DNA of 64,000 nt from NCBI GenBank assembly GCA_963920635.1, contig OY987302.1:27503278-27567277 (forward strand), read 5' to 3'. Below, piece after piece: positions 16,071 through 27,400 of this stretch. Origin of the DNA: Pseudeuparius sepicola (lineage: Eukaryota; Arthropoda; Insecta; Coleoptera; Anthribidae). The translations under genes were made by a program, and so were the position numbers. A model generated the notes under the pieces. That model searched no databases. It was not told the origin of the DNA and saw only the letters and a list, made by a program, of their open reading frames with translations. Position 1 is the first letter of the stretch, and every line of letters starts with the position of its first letter.

Positions 16071-16126
16071 CTAGGAGAGTACCAGACCAGACAGGTTTCG
16101 ACAAGTCTGGTCTGGTGCTCTCTTAG
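16071..16126. other. 22-bp near-perfect inverted repeat with 12-base loop (copy A)
   Basis: The arms 16071-16092 and 16105-16126 pair with two mismatches and contain ACCAGACCAGAC/GTCTGGTCTGGT. The hairpin lies about 45 bases upstream of the TKFG gene's TATA motif. It is too GC-rich and regular for chance in this AT-rich DNA. It could be an operator, an origin element or a relic of a terminal inverted repeat. Confidence 0.75.
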
Positions 16127-17340
16127 TATCTCTACTCTATATCGACAAAGATTCGTGTCTTTAAACTTTTCAATGCTACATATCTTTTATGTGTCAATAA
16201 ATATAAAATAATTTTGTGCATTAAATCACACTATATTATCTTATATGATACTACCTTACTACTTCACTAGCTCCTGCCGAAGCCGGGTCCCATCAAATAG
16301 CTGCCAGGATACGTTTTTAATGAAATGAAAAAAAATTTTCAGCTTTTAGTATTTGTATCAATTAATATATTTTTTTCACATAAAGATGACTATGGCCGGA
16401 GTAGACTGTTCCACGGGAGAAGTGGCAGGATGTCGTTTTACATCTTATTGAAATATTAATAAATAATAGAAAAAGTTTCAACTTTTATAATTTTCAACAT
16501 TCACCTTTTTTTCTTAACACAGTTGTCAATCGCTGTCCCGCTGTTACCCCTGCAGCAGTCGATTTCAGTTATTCTTAGCTCCGATATAACACAAATAAAA
16601 TAAAATAAATCTATAGGAAATCTTACAAAATTTAGTGTCGCCAGCTCTTGGACTATTATTCCAGGTATTTTCTGTAGACCATATTCGTTCTGTATGAAAA
16701 ACTGTTCCTTTAAACCGTAAAATGTGTGGTTTGTGTCAGAAGTGACACTATACGGGGCATAAGTTAAGTACGTTAAGATATTTTAGGGTGGTGGTCCTGA
16801 GTCAATTGTGTTTTCAATTCTGTTTTCAAAATTTATTTATTTTATCGTACCTATGCTTGCAAAAAATGTCAAGTATTTAAAAATGGTAAAGAAAGGATCG
16901 GGATCTTTTTTTTGAATTAAAGAGAAAATTTTGGAAGTTCTAAAACAACACAACTAATTTTAACTTGAAAGTAGAATTAAAAAGTTACGGTGAAAAGAGG
17001 ATTTTTAGAAAATTTTAACAACCTGTAGATCCAGCAGTAGATATATCGAAAACGAAAAATTTTTCATAATAACTTTTTGCGATACCTCGTTCCTTAACCT
17101 CACTTTTCTTCTCTTAATGGTAGTTTTTTTAAATGGCTGCCATATTGGTATTCTCAGGTTTTTGGACAAGCAGAGGAGATTCTCCAAAATACCCTTTTCA
17201 ATATCAACAATACAAAATTTTCCCATTTGTTGCGAACATTTTGGACTACACTGAATATAAAATAACAAATAGGTACCTATTGTATGTTAGTTTTCAGAGA
17301 AAATAAGAAAAAGAAAACCCGCTAAAACCATTGAAGGTTC
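16127..17340. other. Non-coding stretch, end of duplicated unit A
   Basis: AT-rich, with no gene I can support. Two GC-richer patches around 16,262-16,312 and 16,392-16,432 share a GCCRGGAT/GGCAGGAT-like core. The right end of the Polinton probably lies in or just before this stretch, but I found no terminal repeat. An 87-codon minus-strand frame at 17,005-17,268 has no recognisable features. Confidence 0.6.
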
Positions 17341-19160
17341 TTCTTCTTATCATCGAGAGTGGTCATGAGCTTTTTTATTTTGGAACCTGGAGGTTTACGA
17401 TGTTCAGGTGCGAAAGGAAGATCTTTATGATGGTCATGAAGATGATCGGGATACGACAAATCCACTTCTAAAATATATCCTTCGTCGGCATTGTCAGCAA
17501 CCTTGGTGACGTCAGTATCGTTGGAGGCCCACTCAAATCCTCCGTAAGGAAGGGGTTCACACATTGCCCAGCCATAAAGGTTGTTAACGTCCGCATAAAG
17601 AATATATTTTGATGGCATACTAGCATCATAGTTTGCCATATATTTGTTGTTGGCCTGAGAAAAGCGGTGGCTTACCTGGCTTACCCCACCTCGAATTGCC
17701 CTCTCGAAAAACATTAAGATGTCACTATCTTGGAAGGTTTCTAATTTACATTTCGTATATCGAAGCATGCAATCCCAACTGAATCCAGGCAAAGTATAGT
17801 ACCAAGCAGGATCTAAACCGTAATTTTGAAGACAAGTCGTTCTAAAGTGTTCAAATATATCTGTGAGCAAGAGCACGTCAGTCTTTAAGTACAGATCTAA
17901 ATACTCACCCAAGGTTTTTACACCAAACCTCTCCCAAATTAATTGCGCATGTCCGTAATCCTTCTCGTTAATATTAGTGTCATTTAATTTGTTATAAAAA
18001 TGTTGAATCGATGGTAATGCGGTTTCTTCCAATTTTTCCAGAGAATCGATATAATCATAACAAAAAACCCCTTTCCTAGTTAACAAGTCAAAATTTTCGG
18101 AAGACAATCGAAATTCATTTCTAGTGTTTTCGAAATTATTTAGAGATGATGCGAGTTTGTCGAGAGGAAAGGCCAAGAACTTGAAAGAATCAATGAACCG
18201 AAATTTAATATTTGTTTCATTATCGAATACTGTAAAGCTTATATATTTTTCATTATTTACAGGAAGTAGGTTGACATGATTCCGTTTGGCAAGTTCTCGT
18301 ATTATAAAGTGGCTGTCATACCCACTAAGATTGTGGAAAATGATGGGAACTACAAACGAGTTTTTATAATTTAAGTTGCACGCTTGATGTGCATAACCTC
18401 GAAACATCGATGACAGGTGACAGTGGTCACGTACAATTATGTCGTTAACATTGATTTTTTTCTCGCAAATGTGACAATTAGGGGTGGCATCTTTAAGACT
18501 TATGGCTTCATCCATAGGTTCAACATGATTCAATTTGGATGATATAAACTTAGCAATTTCCTCTATTTGATTGGCAAACCATATCATACAGTCTCCCCCG
18601 CGACAAGCTTTGTAGAAAGAGAGCGAGTTGTCAAAAGAGCACTTGAAATAATAACCGGCACTGAATGCTTCGTGTCTTTGATATTTAAGAGTTTTTAGGC
18701 TAGCATCAGAATCTCCGCAGGGTTTTAGCATTGCTTCAAAGTCAGCATACAAGGTGAATGGGGTGCGTTCTTTATTAACAAAATTTTTAAATTCGATAAA
18801 CTTCTCTTTGGGAAACTCGATTTTACAATTATTTATTTGCTCGCAATAAACTGTATGCTCTTCTAACTTATCTTGCGATGAAAAGTAATTTAAACATCTC
18901 TCGCATATAAATTTTCTACCGTTATGTTTGCTAGACTGTTTCGAAATCAGTCTAGATAAATCTTTAATCCAACAATAATGGTATTTTATATCAACGTGCG
19001 AATCGTCGACAGACGGTGCTTCAAAGTCGCTAGTTTTCAAAAAATAATGACTTTGAATTAGAAGTAAATTCACATGTCTATCCATTTTATTTTTAGTTAG
19101 TCGAGCTGGAGAGGTGATAAATTGACGTGGAGTCTCACTTACCAACTCCAAAATATACAC
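17322..19160 (-). pseudogene. polB: DNA polymerase truncated before palm motifs B and C (copy B)
   Basis: The first roughly 607 residues are identical to copy A, covering the Cys/His fingers, all three exonuclease motifs and palm motif A (YADVNNLYGW). At the duplication junction the frame runs into the tail of unit A and stops after six foreign residues. Motif B (NNAIYGKT), the catalytic YTDTDS motif and the C-terminus are absent, so it cannot polymerise DNA. The N-terminal frame break of copy A is also present. Confidence 0.92.
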
Positions 19161-20010
19161 ATTTATAGAAATTTAGGTCAATATGCTTTTGAGAGGGGTA
19201 AAGAGCGGCAATAACACTCCAAAAGAAGCATGCTTCATCACTATTTTTTACATTGACACATGCTTGTTTTTTGGAAATTTCAACGGGGAGTGTCAGATAT
19301 GAAGCACCGTTTCCTATCTCAACTTTATTTATACTGATGACTAAACTCAAAATTTTGCGTAACGCCCACCCCGATCCATTGTCATGAAAATCTTCAAGCT
19401 TCTTTATAATCCTATCCTTTATATTATCTGTAAACCACAACTTTAAATCACTCCCCTGGTCAATTATAGCATTTTTTGTGTTGAAGCATTTGTTGTCACT
19501 TATGACTGTATCTTGAGACATTTTAACAAATTCACCATTAAAAACCGCATTTACCTTAACAATGTGAAAAGCATTTAAAGTTCTAGTTATGCGACTCTTA
19601 AAAAGAATAAATGCATCGTCAAAAAACTGGAATAAATCGATGTGCCTCATATTTACTATAACACCTGTGCGAAGACGACTCTGGAACGCTGCTTGAACGT
19701 CCACCCATTTGACTCGGTGACTTCTATTGAGGTGTTGCTTACCAGATCCAGTTTTGCATAATGTTTTGAAGTATAATTGAAGTCTTTTGAGATGTTGCAG
19801 ATTGGCATGCAACTTGGACAAAGTGCCTTGGTGAAAATGACATCGGAGTGCTGAGGAATGCTGTCTCACCGACAATTGCAACTTTTGCTGCCAACGTTGT
19901 AATACTTGTGGAAGTGTAGGTCTGTCACTTTCATTAAGTATGTTAAACACCTTCTCATATGCCTTTACAGTTTTGTCGCTCACTGTAGCTATTTCATTAC
20001 CATCGATCAT
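19135..20010 (-). pseudogene. polB: N-terminal polymerase part, out of frame (copy B)
   Basis: Identical in translation to the 291-residue frame at 11289-12164. It belongs to a polymerase that lacks its catalytic end, so it is not part of a working gene. Confidence 0.75.
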
Positions 20011-20233
20011 CTTCGAAGCAATGAGTAGAGCAGTGTGCTAGAAATATGCAGAGTTCCTACCTATATAGGGTAAGAGCGTCGAAGGATGGTCCCCTCTCCA
20101 AAATTTTAGTATGAAAACAGGATCTGAGAAAAGGTTTTTTTTGCGCCTTTTTTTATTTTAATCATTCTTTTCTGCTGGAAATGAAACAGCATAATAACTT
20201 TACATTTTTATTTACATTTTCACAAAAACTAAA

Positions 20234-20761
20234 TTATTTACATCGTCTTATAAATTCAGAAAAAAACATTAGTTCTACCCTCGGGCAGTGAAATGCTTTT
20301 CCAGGCCTCGTGATGTGTCGCTCACATTGGTTGGCACGCACTCGCTCGTAGAACCTCTGCTGCTTCCGAACAAGGACGTCGAACTTGGGGCAGCCTATAT
20401 CCTCGATATTGTATGATAAGTGGGCATACCCCGCGGCCTGCAGCAGATTCCTTTCAACTTGTCCTCCCTTGTAAGCTATAAGTTCATTGCCAGCGGACTC
20501 CCCCAGACGCCGAATCTCTTCTAACGCGCTTTCCTGGGCTTCATCCGTTGCACAATCTTCAAACTTCAAGCCGTGCAAGTTCATCGTTAACCAACGAGCA
20601 GTGCATGCATCCTTAGAAGATAGGCTGCGGTAGTTTCCCACACGATAATACCTGGATGTCACTTCTCTCGATTTCATATCGTATATTGCCATTTCTTTTA
20701 TAACGAACTTTCCACTAACTTGAAAGCCATCAGCGTCGATGATATACCTGATGTTAGACAT
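20234..20761 (-). CDS. RNase-H-fold exonuclease-like protein (copy B)
   Basis: The same 175-residue protein as at 12388-12915, with the same upstream region. Complete in this copy, so gene dosage may be doubled. Confidence 0.5.
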   Translation of the reverse strand: MSNIRYIIDADGFQVSGKFVIKEMAIYDMKSREVTSRYYRVGNYRSLSSKDACTARWLTMNLHGLKFEDCATDEAQESALEEIRRLGESAGNELIAYKGGQVERNLLQAAGYAHLSYNIEDIGCPKFDVLVRKQQRFYERVRANQCERHITRPGKAFHCPRVELMFFSEFIRRCK

Positions 20762-21134
20762 TACGATTTGCAGAAAACTAAAGATTTGTAGAAACTATCA
20801 CTGAAAGCAAAGATATGACTCTTATATTCCAATACTTCTTACTATGCGGAAAGAAGGGATGTGGGCGGTACCATGTAGGAGGACACTGATGGGGCGGGGT
20901 TGGTGGGGACTTTCGCTAATCTGACAACGTTGCCTCCGGTGGGCGGGTCTCCCTAACGTTCAGGAAAAATCTACCAAACTGGCAACACTGTTCCGATATA
21001 CACACGATGCGTGGCGCGTTTCCTCTTCAGTTCACCCGTGTTTCACAGTCGTGTTCCCAGCCGCTTTTACTCAGTTCACCCGTGTTCCGAACCGCTTTTA
21101 CTCAGTTCACCTGTGCTTCGTCGCTTTGAACAGT

Positions 21135-21966
21135 ATGGAATCATCAAAAATTAAAATTCTAAGTGATTGCCGTTTGGTAGCTGTAAGTTTTTTAGTTTAA
21201 TTTCTCATTCGATTCTCATTGAACCCATTTACTTGTAGCCAACTCGGAGTGCCGACGAGACGGTCAACGCTGTGGCGTCAATTTGCCCCGAACCTGTAAG
21301 TTTGCATTAATCAGTATTTTCCCATATAATGTTTTCCTTTCATAGCTGCCCAATCTCAACTCAAGCGTGTTGAGTCTGCTGGAGGAGCCATTCATCGCAG
21401 GGCTCACCAACCAGCAACTCTGCGACATGGCTCTTGATGATTATGGTTCCGATTTTGAAGTTGGACGTCTTCCATCACCGGCAGCATCGCCAAAGGTAAG
21501 CTAACATTTATAAAATTCGCTATTTTCAAATAAGGTTTCTTCCTCACAGATAGATAATCAAAGCCGGTGTGGGGGCTCCAGGGCTTCATCGCGGTCGTCA
21601 TGCAAGAGGTTAAGCGACGAGGCAGACGATTTGGTAGCGAAGCGACCCTCCCAGGAGTCACAGACAACGCGTGGGGGAAAGAATTTGACAATGCTAAATG
21701 AAAAGGGGAGATTTGTGAATGAGCAGCATCAAAGTGTGAGTGAAGTATTTATGAATATGAGAGAGTTGGCAGATGGGGGCATTTCAAACGCAAACGAAAA
21801 AAAGAGAAGGTTTGAATGTGTGATGAACCGAATGCAAAGGGAGTGGGATGAATGTGAAAAGAGGATGTTGAAAATAAAAGCCATTTATAATCGTGCGAAA
21901 GAAGGGCGTGCCTCATGTATGAATGAAGTTGAAAAACTTGAACGCATGAAAAAAAATCTCCCCTAA
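21135..21966 (+). CDS. Four-exon gene of unknown function (copy B)
   Basis: Exons 21135-21182, 21239-21295, 21346-21495 and 21550-21966, shifted by 7,846 from copy A with the same three short GT-AG introns and the same initiator-like repeats (21,027-21,107). The 223-residue product is the same. Confidence 0.7.
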
Positions 21967-22158
21967 ATATATTTAGTTATACGTATATGTATAGATAAGT
22001 TTCATTATTTTATCCAATTAGATGTAAGTGTGTATATATTTAGAAATTAGTGTTTATTGTATATATATATTTTTTTAATATAAAACATAAATATATTTCT
22101 CTTGTTTCATTCCACACATTAAATATCTAACAAAATCATTCTGAGCCTTTAATTTTCC

Positions 22159-22731
22159 AGTTTCTTAAACAAAGAAACCAATATAATTAGTCTGGAGAGC
22201 GCTCAGTCAAACACTCTGTATACCATAGAACTCTGAAAATATAAAGAAAAAACTATTTTTATAATAAATAGAGAATAATTTGTATAACACAGCCGTAAAG
22301 TTTTCAAAATAAACTATAGTCGCCCCCAGTTAATTTTCAAGAATGTTTCTTAAGCATAGAAACCAATATAATTAGTCTGGAGAGCGCTGAGTTAAACACT
22401 CTGTATACCATAGAACTCTCTGAAAATATAACGAAAAACGATTTTTATAATAAATAGTGAATAATTTTATATAACTCAACCATAAAGTGTTCAAAAAATA
22501 AGTTATAATCAACCCAAGACCACAGCTTCCAGCCCGAAGCGTCGTCTGTACCGCACGTCGACTGGAACCGCGCCTCGACCTTCGATGGAGCGCGTGGCGC
22601 GTGTCCGCCACCTTCTCTCTGAAAATACCATAAAGAAAAAACTATTTTTATAATAAATTTGTAAATATCGAATAATTTTGTATAACACAACCATAAAGGG
22701 CCCAAAAAATAAGCCATAGTCAACCCAAGAC
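22159..22731 (+). repeat. Three diverged direct repeats (copy B)
   Basis: Counterpart of 14313-14885. Confidence 0.7.
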
Positions 22732-23006
22732 CGTAAGGCCAAGTCCAGTTCGAAGCGCGGTTATTCTACCTGCCTGTCTGGACTGTACCGGAGGAGCCCC
22801 GACTGAGCGGTATTCTAGCGTCCGACTAGACTGTACCCTCGGCACGCCCGCGGCAGCATCCCCCGAGAAGCGGTACCGCTGACTGTACCACCGCAGCGCG
22901 GCGGATACTTTCTCCTACTGGCCCACCCACGTTGCATACCCCAAGCAGGCGACTTCAACGCGCTACCTGAATAAGAAAGGGTAGAAATTTTCAAGAAACC
23001 CCTTTG

Positions 23007-23082
23007 GAAATACAGCCGTGGTTAAGAGACAAGCGTCTTTTGCTACCAGCTAGGTGTCTCGGGTTCAATCCCCGGGTATTTC
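23007..23082 (+). other. tRNA-like sequence (copy B)
   Basis: Same acceptor stem and T arm as 15161-15236, followed by the same simple repeats at 23,105-23,204. Confidence 0.55.
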
Positions 23083-23530
23083 AGAGCACTGAAAACAAAA
23101 CTAATGGGGGGAGGGGGGGCCAAGGGGGCCAAGGGGGCCAAGGGGGCCAAGTGGCTAAGTGGCTAAGTGGCAATTAAAGCAATTGGCAATTGGCAATTGG
23201 CAATATTTTTTTAAATAAAAAAATAAAAATTACTTTTTCAAAAAATGTTTTACTTTTTTTTGCATATTCTTAGAGCAATTGTCTAATTGGATATTATGTA
23301 GAATATTTTCTCACTGTCCTTGGGAAATTCGCTAGGCATTTTTTTATGATTTGTTTAAAATCAGAATATCTGTGCCCAGACAATATTGGGATTTGTAGTA
23401 AAAAACACACAAACAAATAATATTTTTTATTTTCACAACTTTACATTTCTAAACTTTTTAGTTAGTTCATACATAATAATCAAGCGTCTCAGCTCTTCGA
23501 GTGCCTCCATATATCGCCGCAGTCTCTCGC

Positions 23531-23818
23531 TCATGCTTCCGAAAATATAATATTTGTAGTCTTGCCGACGGGCCCCAAGCTTGTTAAAAAATACCTTTTG
23601 TCACCATTCAATTCGTCAATTCGCTCTTGAGTTAATTGCTCCGTAAAACGCTGAGGCAGGATGGTCTTGAAGTCGGCAAATTCCACCACTACCTTTTCCC
23701 CAAACTTGGTATTTATTCTCTTAAAACACTGGATCTCAAATTTTTTATTTACTTCCAAATCTCGAACATTCACCAGATTTTTCACCAGCAAATTGTTTAA
23801 ACTATTTATGAAGGACAT
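23531..23818 (-). CDS. TKFG/LPQRF accessory protein (copy B)
   Basis: The same 95-residue protein as at 15685-15972, with the TATATAGG motif at 23,864-23,873. Confidence 0.6.
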   Translation of the reverse strand: MSFINSLNNLLVKNLVNVRDLEVNKKFEIQCFKRINTKFGEKVVVEFADFKTILPQRFTEQLTQERIDELNGDKRYFLTSLGPVGKTTNIIFSEA

Positions 23819-23916
23819 GTTGTAAATGATCTGCGTGTCTGATGAGATCTTAGTTGAACCTCTCCTATATAGCTGTTTCAATAGGAGTGGGGAGAGAGTG
23901 GGGAGACGGGCAAAAC

Positions 23917-23972
23917 CTAGGAGAGTACCAGACCAGACAGGTTTCGACAAGTCTGGTCTGGTGCTCTCTTAG
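23917..23972. other. 22-bp inverted repeat with 12-base loop (copy B)
   Basis: Counterpart of 16071-16126. Confidence 0.75.
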
Positions 23973-25186
23973 TATCTCTACTCTATATCGACAAAGATTC
24001 GTGTCTTTAAACTTTTCAATGCTACATATCTTTTATGTGTCAATAAATATAAAATAATTTTGTGCATTAAATCACACTATATTATCTTATATGATACTAC
24101 CTTACTACTTCACTAGCTCCTGCCGAAGCCGGGTCCCATCAAATAGCTGCCAGGATACGTTTTTAATGAAATGAAAAAAAATTTTCAGCTTTTAGTATTT
24201 GTATCAATTAATATATTTTTTTCACATAAAGATGACTATGGCCGGAGTAGACTGTTCCACGGGAGAAGTGGCAGGATGTCGTTTTACATCTTATTGAAAT
24301 ATTAATAAATAATAGAAAAAGTTTCAACTTTTATAATTTTCAACATTCACCTTTTTTTCTTAACACAGTTGTCAATCGCTGTCCCGCTGTTACCCCTGCA
24401 GCAGTCGATTTCAGTTATTCTTAGCTCCGATATAACACAAATAAAATAAAATAAATCTATAGGAAATCTTACAAAATTTAGTGTCGCCAGCTCTTGGACT
24501 ATTATTCCAGGTATTTTCTGTAGACCATATTCGTTCTGTATGAAAAACTGTTCCTTTAAACCGTAAAATGTGTGGTTTGTGTCAGAAGTGACACTATACG
24601 GGGCATAAGTTAAGTACGTTAAGATATTTTAGGGTGGTGGTCCTGAGTCAATTGTGTTTTCAATTCTGTTTTCAAAATTTATTTATTTTATCGTACCTAT
24701 GCTTGCAAAAAATGTCAAGTATTTAAAAATGGTAAAGAAAGGATCGGGATCTTTTTTTTGAATTAAAGAGAAAATTTTGGAAGTTCTAAAACAACACAAC
24801 TAATTTTAACTTGAAAGTAGAATTAAAAAGTTACGGTGAAAAGAGGATTTTTAGAAAATTTTAACAACCTGTAGATCCAGCAGTAGATATATCGAAAACG
24901 AAAAATTTTTCATAATAACTTTTTGCGATACCTCGTTCCTTAACCTCACTTTTCTTCTCTTAATGGTAGTTTTTTTAAATGGCTGCCATATTGGTATTCT
25001 CAGGTTTTTGGACAAGCAGAGGAGATTCTCCAAAATACCCTTTTCAATATCAACAATACAAAATTTTCCCATTTGTTGCGAACATTTTGGACTACACTGA
25101 ATATAAAATAACAAATAGGTACCTATTGTATGTTAGTTTTCAGAGAAAATAAGAAAAAGAAAACCCGCTAAAACCATTGAAGGTTC

Positions 25187-26018
25187 TTTGCGCAGCCGAG
25201 TACTTCTCATTATATTACTCTTTCGCACAGCTTATGCTATAATTTTGGCGTGCACCTAAACAATTTTTACGAAAACAAGAACTAAGTGCCTAGCCAAGCA
25301 GCAAACGAAAAATACAAAAGAAGAAAATAAGCCAGGAATATTGGTGACAGTATTTATAGCCTTGTTTTAGACCTTGTTTGGGCTAAAGTGGATTATTTGT
25401 TATGAAAGGAATCTAACTGAATCTAACTGATCGATTCCTTCTGCAATTTAAAGCCTCAAATTGCCAGTAGTCAATTGTATACCTATGGCTGTAATAATTA
25501 TTGTACTTTGCCAAGGCTGTGGTATAGGGTTCCTTTATTATGAGAGTTAGAGTTTACCAGATAATCTTAAAATTGTCATACTTGTTCGTGCGGCGAAAAC
25601 TAAAAATAGAGTCGTTCAACCAATTGTATTTTCTATTACTTGATAAAATATGGCGTATGGGGAAAAATTACTTTATGTAGGGAAAATTCACCCAGAGGTA
25701 CTTAAAAATGTCATACTAGTAAATGTGGCGAAAATTTAAAATAAAATAATAATCTTCAACCAATAATTATTATAGTTCTATTAGTTGAGGAATTATAGGG
25801 TCTATGGGGGAAAATTACTAGTACCTACACCTAGAGTATGTCCGAAGATAAGTGAAACAAGAGGTGTGAACATCATAATATTTATGAAGTTGCGCCTCGC
25901 ACCGTTTGGGGCTATTTGGTTGGCCACTAAATGTATAATATCCTCATGTCAAGGGGTTACTTGGGTTTTTATGTAATTCAGATGCGTACTCAAACAACCC
26001 ACTGTGAGAGGCTGATAT
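25187..26018. other. Non-coding stretch with a diverged two-copy tandem repeat
   Basis: No gene seen. Sequence around 25,571-25,700 recurs in diverged form at about 25,705-25,830 (GTCATACT...GCGAAAA...TTCAACCAAT...ATGGGG(G)AAAA), unit about 135 bases. Confidence 0.5.
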
Positions 26019-27390
26019 AGTGTTTTACAAGACAAGATTTCTTGTCTTGCTAGGCCTATTCTTGTCGTGTCTTGCAAAGCAAGACAAGAAATTAAATTGA
26101 CTCTTGTCTTGCCCGACTCTTGCTGGAAAAAATCTTGTCTTGCAAGCAAGACTCTTGCATTACTTATTACGGCGGTTCGATCATTTATTGTTTTTAATTA
26201 TTGACATAGTTATTTTGTTGTTATTATTTCTATTTCCTTTTTTATATTTTAATAATAATTTTGTTTCGATGTTTTCATGATTTTCAATTCGAAATACCTC
26301 GTAAGTCGAAGACTTTCCTTTCTGTAAAAGTTATTTTGATGTCTGTGGCTTTCGATTTGTGTGGAGAACAACCGCAAACTTATAAAAAATAAATTAATCC
26401 ACTGTAGTGGATTAATCAAGAGTACAATCCTATTATTGATGAATTTATAAGAATTAAAATTAGGTACAATGATTTTGTTTGTCGGGAGTCGGGTAGTATG
26501 CATTTACTGTCGTGAAAGCAGCCTAATATTTTAATTCTCAATTTCTTTTTGAGTACCTGTTATGCCTGGAAACATTAATTGCCAATAAAATGTATTTACT
26601 AGATGATATACTAGTATATAGATACAGTAATTATTCTTAATAACCGTTTATATTTACGCTCATTTTTTAAAAATCAATATTATCGTCACCTACGTTAATA
26701 ATTATTTCTCTTATTAAAGTTCTACATAAATTATAATTGCAGACAACTAAACTCTATTCAAACTAAAAGCAAGTAAAACATAAACACAAGTTGTTGCATG
26801 TCTAGAGCGTGATACGCACGTGATTGGCTTGCTATTGGCCAGCCGGCAATAAAGTCTGGCCCGGCGGGCGAGTGCAGCGAGTCGGTGTTTCTTACAGAGA
26901 TGTATTGAGTTGCAAGTTGACCTTTATTTTTTTCCGATATAATTCTTTCGCTGTTTTTTAATTGTTGGAGCTACGATTTGTATTAATAGTGGAAATTTGC
27001 GGGTAAGTGAATGACTAGGTGTGCCATAAAAGTTTGTTTTTAAAGTTCTTCATACTGGGGCATATTCATATTATTTTAATATTTTATATTATAAAATTCA
27101 TACAGATCGTCCTTAATGCGGCCCTGCCTCGTATTAGCCCTCAGAATTGTGCACGTGCTTCCATCGTGTAAATGTTTACGCGCCACTTGCATTTAGTTTG
27201 AATAGAGTATAGTGATTTTTGCAAGATTTCATGCTTTCAGCAAGATTTCTTGCAAAATTGCAAGAGTCTTGCAGAATAATTTCTTGTCTTGTCTTGCAAA
27301 GCAAGACAAGAAATTTAGAAGAGTCTTGTCTTGTTCTTGCAGCAAGAACAAGACAAGAACAAGAAATTTGCAAGAGTCTTGTAAAACACT
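26019..27390. mobile_element. Non-autonomous TIR transposon, 1,372 bp, 10-bp target duplication
   Basis: Ends are a perfect 15-bp inverted repeat (AGTGTTTTACAAGAC). Flanks are the direct repeat AGGCTGATAT (26009-26018 and 27391-27400). Subterminal regions at both ends are packed with CTTGTCTTGC/GCAAGACAAG palindromes, including CTTGTCTTGCAAAGCAAG. The interior has no coding frame above about 84 codons, so a transposase must come from elsewhere. Ten matching flank bases suggest a Mutator-like element; a hAT with an 8-bp duplication and two chance matches is the alternative. Confidence 0.85.
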
Positions 27391-27400
27391 AGGCTGATAT

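Larger units (their letters stand above)
9495..17340. repeat. Tandem duplication unit A (7,846 bp)
   Basis: Runs from inside the polymerase gene to past the TKFG gene. Every gene and intergenic landmark recurs exactly 7,846 bp downstream, and I saw no base difference where I compared. The junction with unit B shows a two-base (TT) overlap between the two ends. Confidence 0.95.
17341..25186. repeat. Tandem duplication unit B (7,846 bp)
   Basis: The second copy. It begins in mid-polymerase, immediately after the end of unit A, and is followed at 25,187 by unrelated sequence. Without the duplication, the end of unit A would run directly into 25,187. Confidence 0.95.
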
